This document shows positions 18,050-27,092 of a DNA stretch of 64,000 nucleotides, piece by piece. The stretch's first letter is position 1, and each line of letters begins with the position of its first letter. The notes beneath the pieces are model-generated. The model ran no database searches, was not told the DNA's origin, and saw nothing but the letters and a program-made list of their open reading frames with translations. Position numbers and translations under genes: made by a program. The DNA is from Chloroflexota bacterium (GTDB taxonomy: Bacteria; Chloroflexota; Dehalococcoidia; Lucifugimonadales; Lucifugimonadaceae), in assembly GCA_027618835.1 (NCBI GenBank), contig JAQCHZ010000012.1, positions 16,227 to 80,226 on the forward strand, read 5' to 3'.

Positions 18050-19087
18050 ATTTACAGTCTGGTCGCAAAACCACTAATTTTCCGACTTCCTCCAGAAGGC
18101 GCACACAAAGCTGCCGAAACCGCTCTCAGAGTACCGGGAGTATGGAACACATTCCGGATCTCGAATGGCGCTAGCAACCCGAAGCTCGAAATAAATCTCG
18201 CGGGGATAAAACTACCAACGCCAATCGGCATGGCCGCGGGATTCGACAAAGATTGCAAGGTGCTCGGATCGGTATTGAATATAGGGTTCGGATTCACAAC
18301 TGGTGGAACAGTTACCCTTGCACCACGCCCCGGTAATCCCAAGCCGAGAATGGTGAGACTGCCCGAACAAAGAGCCGTGATGAATTCGATGGGGTTCCCT
18401 GGGCAAGGGCTTCAACCGTCGGTCAAGCGTCTCCAAAACTCACAGCGCTATAAAGAGCGCGTGCTGCTCAGCATTTCCGGGACGATCGAAGACGAAATCT
18501 TCGAATGCCTGAAACGGTCGCAGAATTTCGTATCAGGTATCGAACTCAACATCAGCAGTCCAAACACGGCCGGTCTGCGCATATTTCACGAACCTGCACG
18601 ACTTCGCGGATTGATCGAAGGATTAGTTGCTGAGAAGCAAGTTCCGCTCTTCGTCAAACTCCCACCGTGGCCGCGTGACGATGATAATCGGCGCGAGTTG
18701 TTGAAGCTGGCAGCCACCGCAGTCGACGCCGGCGTGGACGGACTGGTTATTGCAAATACTCACCCGATCGAAAGTAGCAGATTGCAGGTCGGACGAGGCG
18801 GTCTCAGCGGAGCGCCATTGTTCGAGCACACCGAGTTGATGATCGCCGATATCCAAGCTCAGGTTAAAGGCGAAGTTGCAATTATCGCTTGTGGCGGTGT
18901 TTCTACCGGCGAGCATGTTTGGAAACTACTCGCATCAGGAGCCTCCGCCGTGCAGTTGTACACAGCATTCATCTACGAAGGTCCCGGGCTTCCATCACGC
19001 ATAAACAAACGACTGTCAAAGCTGATGAGCGCAGCCGGCGTCACAAAGATCGCCGACATCTCGGGCGAGCCACCGAATATCCAATAG
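18050..19087 (+). CDS. pyrD: Dihydroorotate dehydrogenase, class 2, with apparent ATT start
   Basis: PyrD oxidises dihydroorotate to orotate in pyrimidine synthesis; class 2 enzymes pass electrons to the quinone pool at the membrane. The conserved core starts at GMAAGFDKDC and includes NSMGFPGQG, ELNISSPNT and a C-terminal phosphate-binding region (IIACGGVSTGEH). The first ATG is at 18230, but the same frame upstream encodes YSLVAKPLIFRLPPEGAHKA, which matches the class 2 N-terminal membrane-associating helix. The frame is bounded by TGA at 18026 and contains no ATG, GTG or TTG. ATT at 18050 (345 residues) gives the canonical Met-Tyr start and follows a GGGAG at 18032. Confidence 0.88.
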   Translation: MYSLVAKPLIFRLPPEGAHKAAETALRVPGVWNTFRISNGASNPKLEINLAGIKLPTPIGMAAGFDKDCKVLGSVLNIGFGFTTGGTVTLAPRPGNPKPRMVRLPEQRAVMNSMGFPGQGLQPSVKRLQNSQRYKERVLLSISGTIEDEIFECLKRSQNFVSGIELNISSPNTAGLRIFHEPARLRGLIEGLVAEKQVPLFVKLPPWPRDDDNRRELLKLAATAVDAGVDGLVIANTHPIESSRLQVGRGGLSGAPLFEHTELMIADIQAQVKGEVAIIACGGVSTGEHVWKLLASGASAVQLYTAFIYEGPGLPSRINKRLSKLMSAAGVTKIADISGEPPNIQ

Positions 19088-19093
19088 TGTAGT

Positions 19094-20023
19094 TTAGCCC
19101 CGAGTGGCCAATAGAGCTTTTGCTTCGTCGCGGGTCCCCATTGCCTCTTGTGCGCCATCGCGACCGACGCACAGCGCACCTGACGCCATTCCCAACCTCG
19201 CGGCATCGAGGAGAGACATTCCCGATGCAATGCCGACACCAAGACCGCCGTTGAACGCGTCGCCAGCGGCGACCGTAGCGACGACCGGAACATTGAACGG
19301 TGCAAGTAGCTCAGAGATGCCATCAGATTCAACCCACGCACCTTGATCGCCGAGCGTGACGATCACAGTCTCGATTCCAGTGTTTCGGATAGCGATGGCC
19401 GCTTTTTTAGCCGAAATCTCATCAATCACATCGATGTTTGCCATCGATGATGCTTCGCCTTGATTTGGAGTCAGCACTGTTACCGAATCGTAGAATCCGG
19501 CCGGAACTTCGCGGACTGGCGCTGGATCAAGAACTACAGGGATTCCCATTCTTGCTGCCGCGTCGATCGCTGATTTGGTAGTCGAAAGCGGTACCTCCTG
19601 CTGACAAAGCAACACGCCAGCGGAACTGAGGGCATCCCGAACGTCTTCTGATTGCTGCGAATCACAGAGTGCGTTCGCTCCGTAAACTGGATTCACGTGA
19701 TTTTCACCATCAGGCAGTATGAAAATGACTGCGATCCCAGATGCAATGTTTTCGGTTCTGCGGAGCAACGATGTGTCGATTCCTTCGTCCCTCATGAACT
19801 GGGCCATCTCTTCGCCGAAGCTATCATCGCCTATGCGTCCGACCATCTTGACCGTTCCCGGACTTTGAGCCAAACGTGCGGCAGCCACGGCCTGATTGCC
19901 GCCCTTGCCACCCGGGGTTGTGTAAAACCGTGTGCCTTCAGCCGTTTCACCGGGACCGGCTAGTCGCGGAGTGTCCACGATCAAATCCATATTGAGTCCG
20001 CCGAGTACGATTACGTCTTTCAA
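19094..20023 (-). CDS. rbsK: Ribokinase-like PfkB sugar kinase
   Basis: 309 residues of the PfkB family. The N-terminal GGLNMDLI and the first signature PGGKGGNQAVAAARL are ribokinase-like. The second signature reads VATVAAGDAFNGGLG, where the usual DTTGAGD has become ATVAAGD; the catalytic Asp of GD is kept. It should phosphorylate ribose or a similar sugar in the cytoplasm. The gene ends 6 bases from the pyrD stop (convergent) and lies downstream of a HAD phosphatase gene on the same strand. The substrate could differ from ribose. Confidence 0.85.
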   Translation of the reverse strand: MKDVIVLGGLNMDLIVDTPRLAGPGETAEGTRFYTTPGGKGGNQAVAAARLAQSPGTVKMVGRIGDDSFGEEMAQFMRDEGIDTSLLRRTENIASGIAVIFILPDGENHVNPVYGANALCDSQQSEDVRDALSSAGVLLCQQEVPLSTTKSAIDAAARMGIPVVLDPAPVREVPAGFYDSVTVLTPNQGEASSMANIDVIDEISAKKAAIAIRNTGIETVIVTLGDQGAWVESDGISELLAPFNVPVVATVAAGDAFNGGLGVGIASGMSLLDAARLGMASGALCVGRDGAQEAMGTRDEAKALLATRG

Positions 20024-20070
20024 AAAATCCTACCTAAGTGCCTGAGTATCGGTTGATACAAATTACCGTA

Positions 20071-20907
20071 TTAATTGGGAGGGCCGAATTTACCGGTGTT
20101 CAAGAGATCGTTCAGGAAATTTACCAGTCCTGAGTGCTCAGGAATGGCAATTACCTGATCTGCTGAACGCATTGCGTCAGGATGACCACCCTCGATGGCC
20201 ACGCCAAGTCCGGCCCATTCGATCATCGATTGATCGCCTTTACCGTCCCCAACGGCTATTACACCCGAACGGTCGACATTCAAGAGTTTCGCAAGATGCT
20301 CAACGGCAAGGTCTTTGCCTGCGCCGATTGCTTCTACTTCACAGAACATCGGCAACGAGTGAGTGACTAAAGCAGAACCATTGAGTTGCGAGTGAAGTTT
20401 CTCGACTAGAGGCTCGACGATACTAGGATCGCCAACCCCCACGATTGCCGTCGGATTTTTGTCTGACATGCCGATCAGTGAGTCGATGTCACGAATTGCA
20501 ATGCCCATTCGCTGCCCATAAGCGTTAGTCCATTCGGAACGCTGCTCAACCCAAACATCGTCGCCTAAGAACATCATCACTTCAGACACGACCGACATGA
20601 GCGCTGCTATCGCCTTCGAGGTCACATCTTGATCGAGTCGCTCATGACGGATCGCATTTTTCGTGACCTGATCGTAAGTCATCGCGCCCTGAAAACATAT
20701 GACCGGACCTACTGCGCCTGATTCTTTAGCGATTCTCAGGGCAGGCTTGAGAGTTCGACCAGTTGAAACCGAAACCACAGCGCCCGCATTTTGAACACGC
20801 TCAATCGCTTCAATTAGCTCGGGTTTTACTAGTCGGTCTTCACCGATCATCGTGCCATCGATGTCGAGTGCTATCAGCGAGTAGGTCTGGTCGGCTTGCA
20901 CTGCCAA
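20071..20907 (-). CDS. Cof-type HAD-family hydrolase
   Basis: 278-residue HAD phosphatase of the Cof subfamily. Motif I is ALDIDGTMIG (nucleophile Asp), motif II is VSVSTGR, a lysine comes from the AIGAGKDLAV segment, and motif IV is VGDGKGDQSMI. The cap domain between motifs II and III is of the C2 type. Members dephosphorylate sugar phosphates or pyridoxal phosphate. It lies 12 bases downstream of an MFS gene and 47 bases upstream of the ribokinase-like gene, so a role in sugar phosphate metabolism is plausible but not shown. Confidence 0.87.
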   Translation of the reverse strand: MAVQADQTYSLIALDIDGTMIGEDRLVKPELIEAIERVQNAGAVVSVSTGRTLKPALRIAKESGAVGPVICFQGAMTYDQVTKNAIRHERLDQDVTSKAIAALMSVVSEVMMFLGDDVWVEQRSEWTNAYGQRMGIAIRDIDSLIGMSDKNPTAIVGVGDPSIVEPLVEKLHSQLNGSALVTHSLPMFCEVEAIGAGKDLAVEHLAKLLNVDRSGVIAVGDGKGDQSMIEWAGLGVAIEGGHPDAMRSADQVIAIPEHSGLVNFLNDLLNTGKFGPPN

Positions 20908-20919
20908 GTTATTTAGTCC

Positions 20920-22242
20920 TCAATCTCGTATGTCAGACTTTACTGTCCGCATGTTTACAACACCTCGTAAATACGACGGCCATATCAGCAACGAAATTAT
21001 TGTGAGAATAAGACCTGCTATTGCGATGATGGTCACAGCGTTGTTCGCTCCCCACCAAACCGCCATCCCGCCGACCAACAACGCTCCGATTGGGCCGGTT
21101 CCAATCGATGCTGCAAGAACACCTAGTACCCTACCTCGAATCTCAGTCGGCGTTGATGTGATTACGATGATGCTCTGCATGGTTGCGAACCCAGACATCG
21201 AGAAGCCACCAATCAGAAGAATAGGTAGCGCCATCCAGAATGACGGGGCCAATGAGAACGAAATAATCGCCAGCAGGAATAGCACCGAACCGACCGAGTA
21301 GATCTTAGTATAGCCGCCCGGCCGCGCTTTTAGGGCGATCACAAGCGAACCTGTTGTTGCTCCAATGCCTTCAGTTGCAAGCAACACTCCGATAAGAAGC
21401 GGTCCAACCTGCAGAGTTTCGGCGCCGATCACCGGAACCATGTGTTGGTACGGGAAGCCGAAGATATTCATCACGATCGTTATGATCAGCGTGACCACGA
21501 TTATTTGATCGGCCCTTACGTGCTTCAGACCCTCTGAGAGATTCGCGAAGTATCCGCCATCGCTACCTGCTGGCCTGCGAACGTGTTCTACGTCCGGCAG
21601 TGAAAATGCCAGCATCGATCCAATCGCGAACAATACCGCTCCAGTGATGTAAGCAGCTTCAACTCCGAGAGTGGCTAAAAATGCTCCAGCACCGAGAGGC
21701 CCAATTACGCGAGAAAAGTTACTGCTCGCCATGTCGATACCGATCGCAGTGGAGATGCGATCCTGGCCAACCGCATCACCGATCATCGCACGGCGCACTG
21801 GAAAATCGGTTGCCCACATCACTCCCGCTAGTGTGGCGCCGATGCATATGTGCCAAAGTTCGATTCGTCCGCTGATGACCAACAGCGCCATGACCACGTA
21901 AACGCCTGACAGTGTTCCGAGGGTAGATCCCATGAGGATCTTTCGATTCACACGATCCGAAATCAATCCAATCGTTGGCCCCAGTAGCAACATGGGGATC
22001 ATCCGTAGGAACCCGACAACTGCTACCCAAAATGGTGATCCAGTAAGTTCGAAGACGAAAATACCTAGGGCTACGGTCTCCATCCAGCGCATTGTGGTCG
22101 ACGCAATGCCGATCCCCCAAAGACGCCGGAACGACGGATTTGAAATTACCGAACTGAAACGCTGCGTTGAGCGGCTTTCTTGCGACGCACTGGGAAGGTT
22201 CAACTGGCTATCGTGCTCTGTATGCCACGGGATCGAAGCCAA
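20920..22242 (-). CDS. MFS transporter, EntS-like exporter
   Basis: 440 residues with about twelve hydrophobic segments and the loop GLISDRVNRKIL between helices 2 and 3. The N-terminal part (FRRLWGIGIASTTMRWMET) and the placement of ATDFPVRRAMIGDAVG match the pattern of the other MFS proteins in this window (LMPARQAII, QMPARQAAI). The start codon lies inside the end of the thermonuclease-like gene (43-base overlap). Substrate unknown. The run SRAP, thermonuclease, MFS, HAD, ribokinase on the minus strand is probably one transcript. Confidence 0.9.
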   Translation of the reverse strand: MASIPWHTEHDSQLNLPSASQESRSTQRFSSVISNPSFRRLWGIGIASTTMRWMETVALGIFVFELTGSPFWVAVVGFLRMIPMLLLGPTIGLISDRVNRKILMGSTLGTLSGVYVVMALLVISGRIELWHICIGATLAGVMWATDFPVRRAMIGDAVGQDRISTAIGIDMASSNFSRVIGPLGAGAFLATLGVEAAYITGAVLFAIGSMLAFSLPDVEHVRRPAGSDGGYFANLSEGLKHVRADQIIVVTLIITIVMNIFGFPYQHMVPVIGAETLQVGPLLIGVLLATEGIGATTGSLVIALKARPGGYTKIYSVGSVLFLLAIISFSLAPSFWMALPILLIGGFSMSGFATMQSIIVITSTPTEIRGRVLGVLAASIGTGPIGALLVGGMAVWWGANNAVTIIAIAGLILTIISLLIWPSYLRGVVNMRTVKSDIRD

Positions 22243-22919
22243 ACTTCTGAATCTGGAGTATCAGCTTGAAATCTTTCATCCCAGATGCCGGTGCCTGACT
22301 CTCGAGCTTGACGTTCCATATCTGCCAAATAACCGTCGTAGCGAACATTAGGATGTTCGGTATCGGACGTACCCAATCCGTTCAAGATTAGCGCAGCGTT
22401 AATCATGACGGTTTCGAGGAATACGTATCGCATAAAGCGACCCTGATCATCGCCGTCGCGCTGGTCCGTTTCCAAAAGAACTGTCTTGCCATCGATCCAA
22501 CTTTCGGTAACTTGCTGAGCGTAGTCGTGGAACGGATCACCAAAAGGTTTTGTTTCGATACCTATTAGACGCACTGTCATTTCTACGTCGCCGGCATCGA
22601 CCACTATCGTTCGACCATCAATCACGCGCAGAACTTCGGCAGATATACGTTCAGGTGGAGCGGGCTGCGACGTATTGTTTCCTCCACCAAAAAGCGGGCC
22701 CAATATCCCGATAGATAATGAAGCCAAAATGACGATCGAAACGATCACAATGGTCGCTTTCCAAACCATTCCCCCAAGCTTCCGGCTGCCGCCACCAATT
22801 TCATAACCATCCCAAGAACGATCGATATCGGTCTGTGAAGGACCGTATACCTTGTTCACTAGATCATCGGTGGATGGTTCGTTTGGCTGTTCTTCAGATT
22901 GGTCGGGAGGGATTTGCAT
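22200..22919 (-). CDS. Membrane-anchored thermonuclease-like (SNase-fold) protein
   Basis: 239 residues. An acidic N-terminal tail (about 1-50) is followed by one membrane segment (about 52-78) and then an SNase-like OB-fold domain with VLRVIDGRTIVVDAGD and VRLIGIETKPFGDPF. The expected catalytic Arg-Glu-Arg triad is hard to place: the second Arg seems preserved in GRFMRYVFLE. Orientation would put the domain outside the membrane. Staphylococcal-type nucleases cut DNA and RNA; some family members are inactive. It lies between the SRAP and MFS genes, 14 bases after the SRAP stop. Confidence 0.82.
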   Translation of the reverse strand: MQIPPDQSEEQPNEPSTDDLVNKVYGPSQTDIDRSWDGYEIGGGSRKLGGMVWKATIVIVSIVILASLSIGILGPLFGGGNNTSQPAPPERISAEVLRVIDGRTIVVDAGDVEMTVRLIGIETKPFGDPFHDYAQQVTESWIDGKTVLLETDQRDGDDQGRFMRYVFLETVMINAALILNGLGTSDTEHPNVRYDGYLADMERQARESGTGIWDERFQADTPDSEVWLRSRGIQSTIAS

Positions 22920-22933
22920 GATTGGGCGAATAG

Positions 22934-23689
22934 CTATTCGGATTGATTATCGAACAAGCCTAACTGTCGCTGATCGTCTGCGGGTTCGTCGTTCACCACT
23001 TCATTCAGCAATCCTCGATCGTCGTTCTTGTACGAATTAACTCTTGTCGACACCGGAATAGCCTTCAGCAGGTCGTTGGAAGCGGGCAATAAGATCGACT
23101 GAAGACTGCCCGCCTCAGTAGTCGCTGGATCGAGCCATAGAGAAACCGTTTCTTCGTCGAGAATCGCTGGCATTCGATCGTGAATTGTCGACATGAAGTC
23201 GTTCGCAGCAGTCGTGACTATTGCACACGAATTTATAGTTTCGCCATGTTCATTTATCCACGAGTCGTACACCGCGGCGAATTGCAGGGTCTCGCCTTCT
23301 TTAGGGGTGATATACATCGGCTGCTTAGACCGGTCAGGCTTCTTCCACTCGAAGAATCCGTTTGCTGAAACAACTCCCCTGCTTCGCTTGAATGGACCTC
23401 GCCACATGCCTGAATCAGCCAGTCGATCATCACGGGCATTGAACGTACTTCGAGGTAATTTTCCCGGCTTGGCCCAGTTCGGTATTAGTCCCCACCGCAT
23501 CGGCTTGGCGACTCGTCGGCCGTCTTCACTGACGATCGTGACCACGTCCTGAGTTGGACGAATATTGAATCGTGAACCCAGATCAGGTCGCCTGGCGATT
23601 AAATCACCGACTTCAGCGCGCTCTGTCCCGTTACCCATTATTTGGTAACGAACTCCGCCGACATAGACATAAACAAAAGCGCCGCACAT
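22934..23689 (-). CDS. SRAP domain (HMCES/YedK-type) abasic-site DNA-protein crosslink protein
   Basis: 251 residues. Cys2 follows the initiator Met (MCGAF), and this cysteine becomes N-terminal and forms a thiazolidine with abasic sites in single-stranded DNA. Other SRAP signatures are present: NIRPTQ, MRWGLIPNWAK, NARDD, NGFFEWKK with the catalytic Glu, and IHDRMPAIL with the His. The usual start is MCGR; here Arg4 is Ala. YedK-like proteins shield abasic sites at replication forks. Pairing with a nuclease-fold gene downstream is noted but may be chance. Confidence 0.93.
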   Translation of the reverse strand: MCGAFVYVYVGGVRYQIMGNGTERAEVGDLIARRPDLGSRFNIRPTQDVVTIVSEDGRRVAKPMRWGLIPNWAKPGKLPRSTFNARDDRLADSGMWRGPFKRSRGVVSANGFFEWKKPDRSKQPMYITPKEGETLQFAAVYDSWINEHGETINSCAIVTTAANDFMSTIHDRMPAILDEETVSLWLDPATTEAGSLQSILLPASNDLLKAIPVSTRVNSYKNDDRGLLNEVVNDEPADDQRQLGLFDNQSE

Positions 23690-23752
23690 CGAATTAGTTT
23701 ACGTTGTACGGCGCTTGTTCAGATTGAACCAATAATCGTCTTTGCCGGTTGT

Positions 23753-24700
23753 TTACGAACTGAACTGTTCATCTCGCCACGAGTAGATCGGTTCCCAGCC
23801 GATTACATCGGTGACGTTTTGAATCGAAAGCGGTGCTTCGAATCCATCGAATTCCTTTTTGAGTGGAACATCGGGATAGACCGTCTTGATTGCTTCCATC
23901 GTTGGGATGTTCAGCATCGTATCTTTCGCATTGAGGAAGAATCGGTGGTGACCGTTCCAGTTCTCGTTCACGACCGACTGAACACAGGCACGTGCCGCAT
24001 CACGAATGTGGAGGTAAGTCCAGAATCCCTGACAGCGAGTCCACGGATCGATGATCGGGTTCGCCTGAAGATGTTTAAAATACGCATCGTCCCACATCCC
24101 GTTGAACCGCATACTGGCGATAGCCATCCAAGGTGATCGGCGTGAGAAAGCTTCACCAATCTCCTCTCCGAGCCACTTAGCGATTGAATATGGGTCCTCA
24201 GAGCGTGTATACACGTTCTCATCCATTGGGAAGTACTGAGGCGGCTTGACCTCGTTCGGAGCCCAACGTGCTGCAGTTCCCATCGCACCAACGGAGTTGT
24301 ACGAAGAGCCCAACGCAACTCGCTTTACTTTGAGCTGCTCCGCCGCTCTGCACACGTTCCACATCGACATCGTGTTGGTTTTAACAACATCTTCTTCGAC
24401 GTAATTTGCGGCGCTGGGACGAGATGCCAACGAGATAACAGCATCACAGCCGTCCATCGCAGAAATGACCTGACCATAATCGGAAATTTCGACCTCAAAG
24501 AATGTCGGAATCTTCGGCCAGTTCTCGCGCATATTAACCGCAGTCTCCGCGCTAGCTAGCTGTCCGGTCGTTCCGCTATGCCCCAAGTTGCTGGTCATAC
24601 GGAACTTGTCGGCATTTACCACTTCATGGCCCAATTTGTAGAGCTCGTCGATCACGTAGTGACCCACAATTCCGGATCCACCAGTTACAAGTACTTTCAT
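23753..24700 (-). CDS. NAD-dependent epimerase/dehydratase (extended SDR)
   Basis: 315-residue extended short-chain dehydrogenase. The N-terminal GGSGIVGHYV nucleotide-binding loop and a YxxxK active-site pair in DPYSIAKWLGEE are visible, with an upstream serine (GSSYNSVGA). Such proteins act on nucleotide or free sugars and on sugar acids. It stands as the last gene of a minus-strand group that includes an aldolase and a dehydrogenase gene upstream, so a role in sugar acid catabolism is likely. Exact substrate unknown. Confidence 0.85.
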   Translation of the reverse strand: MKVLVTGGSGIVGHYVIDELYKLGHEVVNADKFRMTSNLGHSGTTGQLASAETAVNMRENWPKIPTFFEVEISDYGQVISAMDGCDAVISLASRPSAANYVEEDVVKTNTMSMWNVCRAAEQLKVKRVALGSSYNSVGAMGTAARWAPNEVKPPQYFPMDENVYTRSEDPYSIAKWLGEEIGEAFSRRSPWMAIASMRFNGMWDDAYFKHLQANPIIDPWTRCQGFWTYLHIRDAARACVQSVVNENWNGHHRFFLNAKDTMLNIPTMEAIKTVYPDVPLKKEFDGFEAPLSIQNVTDVIGWEPIYSWRDEQFSS

Positions 24701-24837
24701 ATTCTGAGTTCCTGAGATTCGTATACCGTTTCGGTTTGGTCCAAACGCGAGTCGAGCCCGCTTTCACGAGCTCGACTCAATTTACAGCTTGGTGTGTCCA
24801 ATATCGCTACCAGACACTAGGAAGGTCGATGAAACGA

Positions 24838-25728
24838 CTACCAGGGCATCGTTCGTCCGGTCTTCTTTCGACCGTACTCAGCCCATTCTTTAGTCGCACC
24901 CATCATTTTCACGCCGAGTACGTCGATCGAGTAGTCGACTTTCTCTTCCAGCGTCATGTTGTCATCTGCCCAGCTTGCGTAGAAGCCAATGCCCTTACGG
25001 GTGAGCGCTGCATTGATTCGATCCCGAGCGTCGTTCATGTCCGCTGGGTAAGGAGGGTCGTGAGCATCGGGGTGGCCAAGCGACATTCCCATGTCTCCAG
25101 GTCCCCACTCAGCAAAACCGATTCCCGGAACTTCGACTATTTCGTCGACGTTTTCGAGGCAGTACCGGTCTTCGATCTTCAATCCGAGGATGAGTTCACC
25201 TTCTGGGTTCATTGGCCACGGGTCAGCACGTCGAGCGTACTCAGCCGTGTCGAGTCCCCAAATTTCGTTAGAAGGCTTTTGACCACCTGAGCCACGAAGT
25301 CCCTCACCAATCACATCTTTTTCGATGGTCTGGAACGGGTATCGAGTGGTCTGAACGAAAGCTTTTACCGATTCAGCAGTTCGGGTGTGTGTGTGCAAAA
25401 TTCCGTGCGCACCTGTCGATAGCACGTGTCGTGACTGCCAAGCGTTGTAGCGCACTTCTTCTGGCGTAATAGCGTTAGAAGGAAGTGTGCAAAGAACAGT
25501 TGGTGTCAAGTGACCACTTGGAGTTGGTCCACCGTCTTTGAGACCACGCATGTAGTTGGTGAGACCAACAATATCGAACGCGTGGTGTTCAAAATCCATC
25601 ATGAGCATGTCGGCCCATGTTTGGGAATCTTTCACACCAGCGTCGTAAGTTAGCTCAGTTGGATGAGTCGCGTAGAACGGCTGACCCGCTTCGAGCAACT
25701 CAATACATTTATTAATTCGTTTTGGCAT
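24838..25728 (-). CDS. HpcH/HpaI-family class II aldolase
   Basis: 296 residues, somewhat longer than the ~255 of typical members. Family features: DFEHHAFD near residue 45 (His as general base), and the metal ligands Glu in GLKIEDRY and Asp in EWGPGDMGMSLG. These enzymes cleave 2-keto-3-deoxy acids to pyruvate or a related keto acid and an aldehyde. The segment THTRTAESVKAF differs from the usual PMVNTAEEA. It begins 15 bases after the LDH2-type gene, a likely two-gene operon. A second HpcH/HpaI aldolase is encoded at 28376-29152. Confidence 0.85.
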   Translation of the reverse strand: MPKRINKCIELLEAGQPFYATHPTELTYDAGVKDSQTWADMLMMDFEHHAFDIVGLTNYMRGLKDGGPTPSGHLTPTVLCTLPSNAITPEEVRYNAWQSRHVLSTGAHGILHTHTRTAESVKAFVQTTRYPFQTIEKDVIGEGLRGSGGQKPSNEIWGLDTAEYARRADPWPMNPEGELILGLKIEDRYCLENVDEIVEVPGIGFAEWGPGDMGMSLGHPDAHDPPYPADMNDARDRINAALTRKGIGFYASWADDNMTLEEKVDYSIDVLGVKMMGATKEWAEYGRKKTGRTMPW

Positions 25729-25743
25729 AGTGATGCTCCTGAT

Positions 25744-26826
25744 TTAGTTGTTCGTTAGTCGCCATGGAATGTCGAGTTCGCCGGTGATTCCGCGGAACCA
25801 GTCAATCACCTCAGGGTGATAAGGGATTCCATTAGCACGTCGTTCAATCTCTTCTTCATGCTCAGGCAATCCTGCGTACACGACTCGGTCTTTACCCGGG
25901 ATCGGCGGAGTGCTCTTGATCTCGTTCATGTAGATGTCCATCTCGCTCTTGAACTCTTCAAGATCGGCGAACGCCTCGATGTTGTACGCGATGAAGTGGT
26001 GGGAAGCACCGCCTCGACGATTTGGACCAGCGCCTGATGATCCGAGAAGCGCACACATGATTTCTACCCAAATACCCATGCTCGAACCCTTGTGAGCTCC
26101 GCCTTCACGGGTTCCACCAGTCGGCAGCATGAAGAACTCGTCTGGAACCGGGCCCTCTTCCATGATCGGAACGCCGTCAGCGTCAGCAATCCAACCCGGT
26201 GCGACGTCGACGCCAAGTCGTTTAGCGAGAGCGATCTTGTTTCCTGCAACCGAACTCATAGAAGCATCGAAGATAAACGGTGCTTCACTGTTCGTTGGAA
26301 CCGCAATCGAAATTGGATTGAGACCAAACATTGGCTTCGCTCCGTCGACAGGCAGAACACTCATTCCACCGGTGGTCATGGAAACACCAATCATGCCGTG
26401 CGGAATGGCCATAGCTGCGTGATAGGCGGCTGCACCGAAGTGAACACCGTTGTTGGCGGTGATAGTTCCGATGCCGTAAATCTTCGCTCGTTCAATCGCC
26501 ATATTCATCGCCATCGGACCGACAACAAGACCGTGACCGTTGTCGCAGTCGAGCGTTGCGGCCGCTGGCATTTCTCGAATAATTTTCGGCTTCGGAGTGG
26601 GGTTAATTTTCCCCTCTCCAAACGACTCGACGTATCGACGAAGCATGTTCGAAACGCCGTGGGTTTCAATGCCTCGAATGTCGGCGTAAACCAACACTTC
26701 GGAAGCTTTGTCTGCCTCGTCAGCGGGCATACCCATCTTTAGAAAAATATCGGTCACAGTGGCGTGCATGTCGTCGATATCGACATGCACAGCTACATCA
26801 CTTGGTACGTGAAATCGTTCCAGCAA
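25744..26826 (-). CDS. LDH2-type malate/lactate/ureidoglycolate dehydrogenase family protein
   Basis: 360-residue NAD(P)-dependent dehydrogenase of the LDH2 family (unrelated to classical LDH). RGIETHGVSNM carries the catalytic His (usual form RGIDSHGV), and the substrate- and cofactor-binding segments GLVVGPMAMNMAIERAK, GVHFGAAAYHA and FGLNPISIAVP are typical. Members reduce or oxidise 2-hydroxy acids. The final ~70 residues are charged. Linked to the aldolase downstream, it likely works in a hydroxy-acid or keto-acid route. The gene is divergent from the alcohol dehydrogenase at 27093. Confidence 0.9.
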   Translation of the reverse strand: MLERFHVPSDVAVHVDIDDMHATVTDIFLKMGMPADEADKASEVLVYADIRGIETHGVSNMLRRYVESFGEGKINPTPKPKIIREMPAAATLDCDNGHGLVVGPMAMNMAIERAKIYGIGTITANNGVHFGAAAYHAAMAIPHGMIGVSMTTGGMSVLPVDGAKPMFGLNPISIAVPTNSEAPFIFDASMSSVAGNKIALAKRLGVDVAPGWIADADGVPIMEEGPVPDEFFMLPTGGTREGGAHKGSSMGIWVEIMCALLGSSGAGPNRRGGASHHFIAYNIEAFADLEEFKSEMDIYMNEIKSTPPIPGKDRVVYAGLPEHEEEIERRANGIPYHPEVIDWFRGITGELDIPWRLTNN

Positions 26827-27092
26827 TTCTTGCAGTCCTTATCTGGATTAGTTCATTCCGCCAGCCCTCTGCTTAGAAGAGATCGAACCCTTGAATGAAC
26901 GTGTAAAACCGGCGGAGTATACCCCTGAGACGAGTGAAGTCGCATTGATTCCGGTTCTGAATGTCCACGATATATCGCGCAATTGTCAGGATTCGTCCGT
27001 TTTCATTCTCCGCACCAGTTGCCTAAATCACTAGATAAGCCTAGATTTCTTCGAGCGATTTACTAACGAATTCCCAATCTGGAGAATTACTG

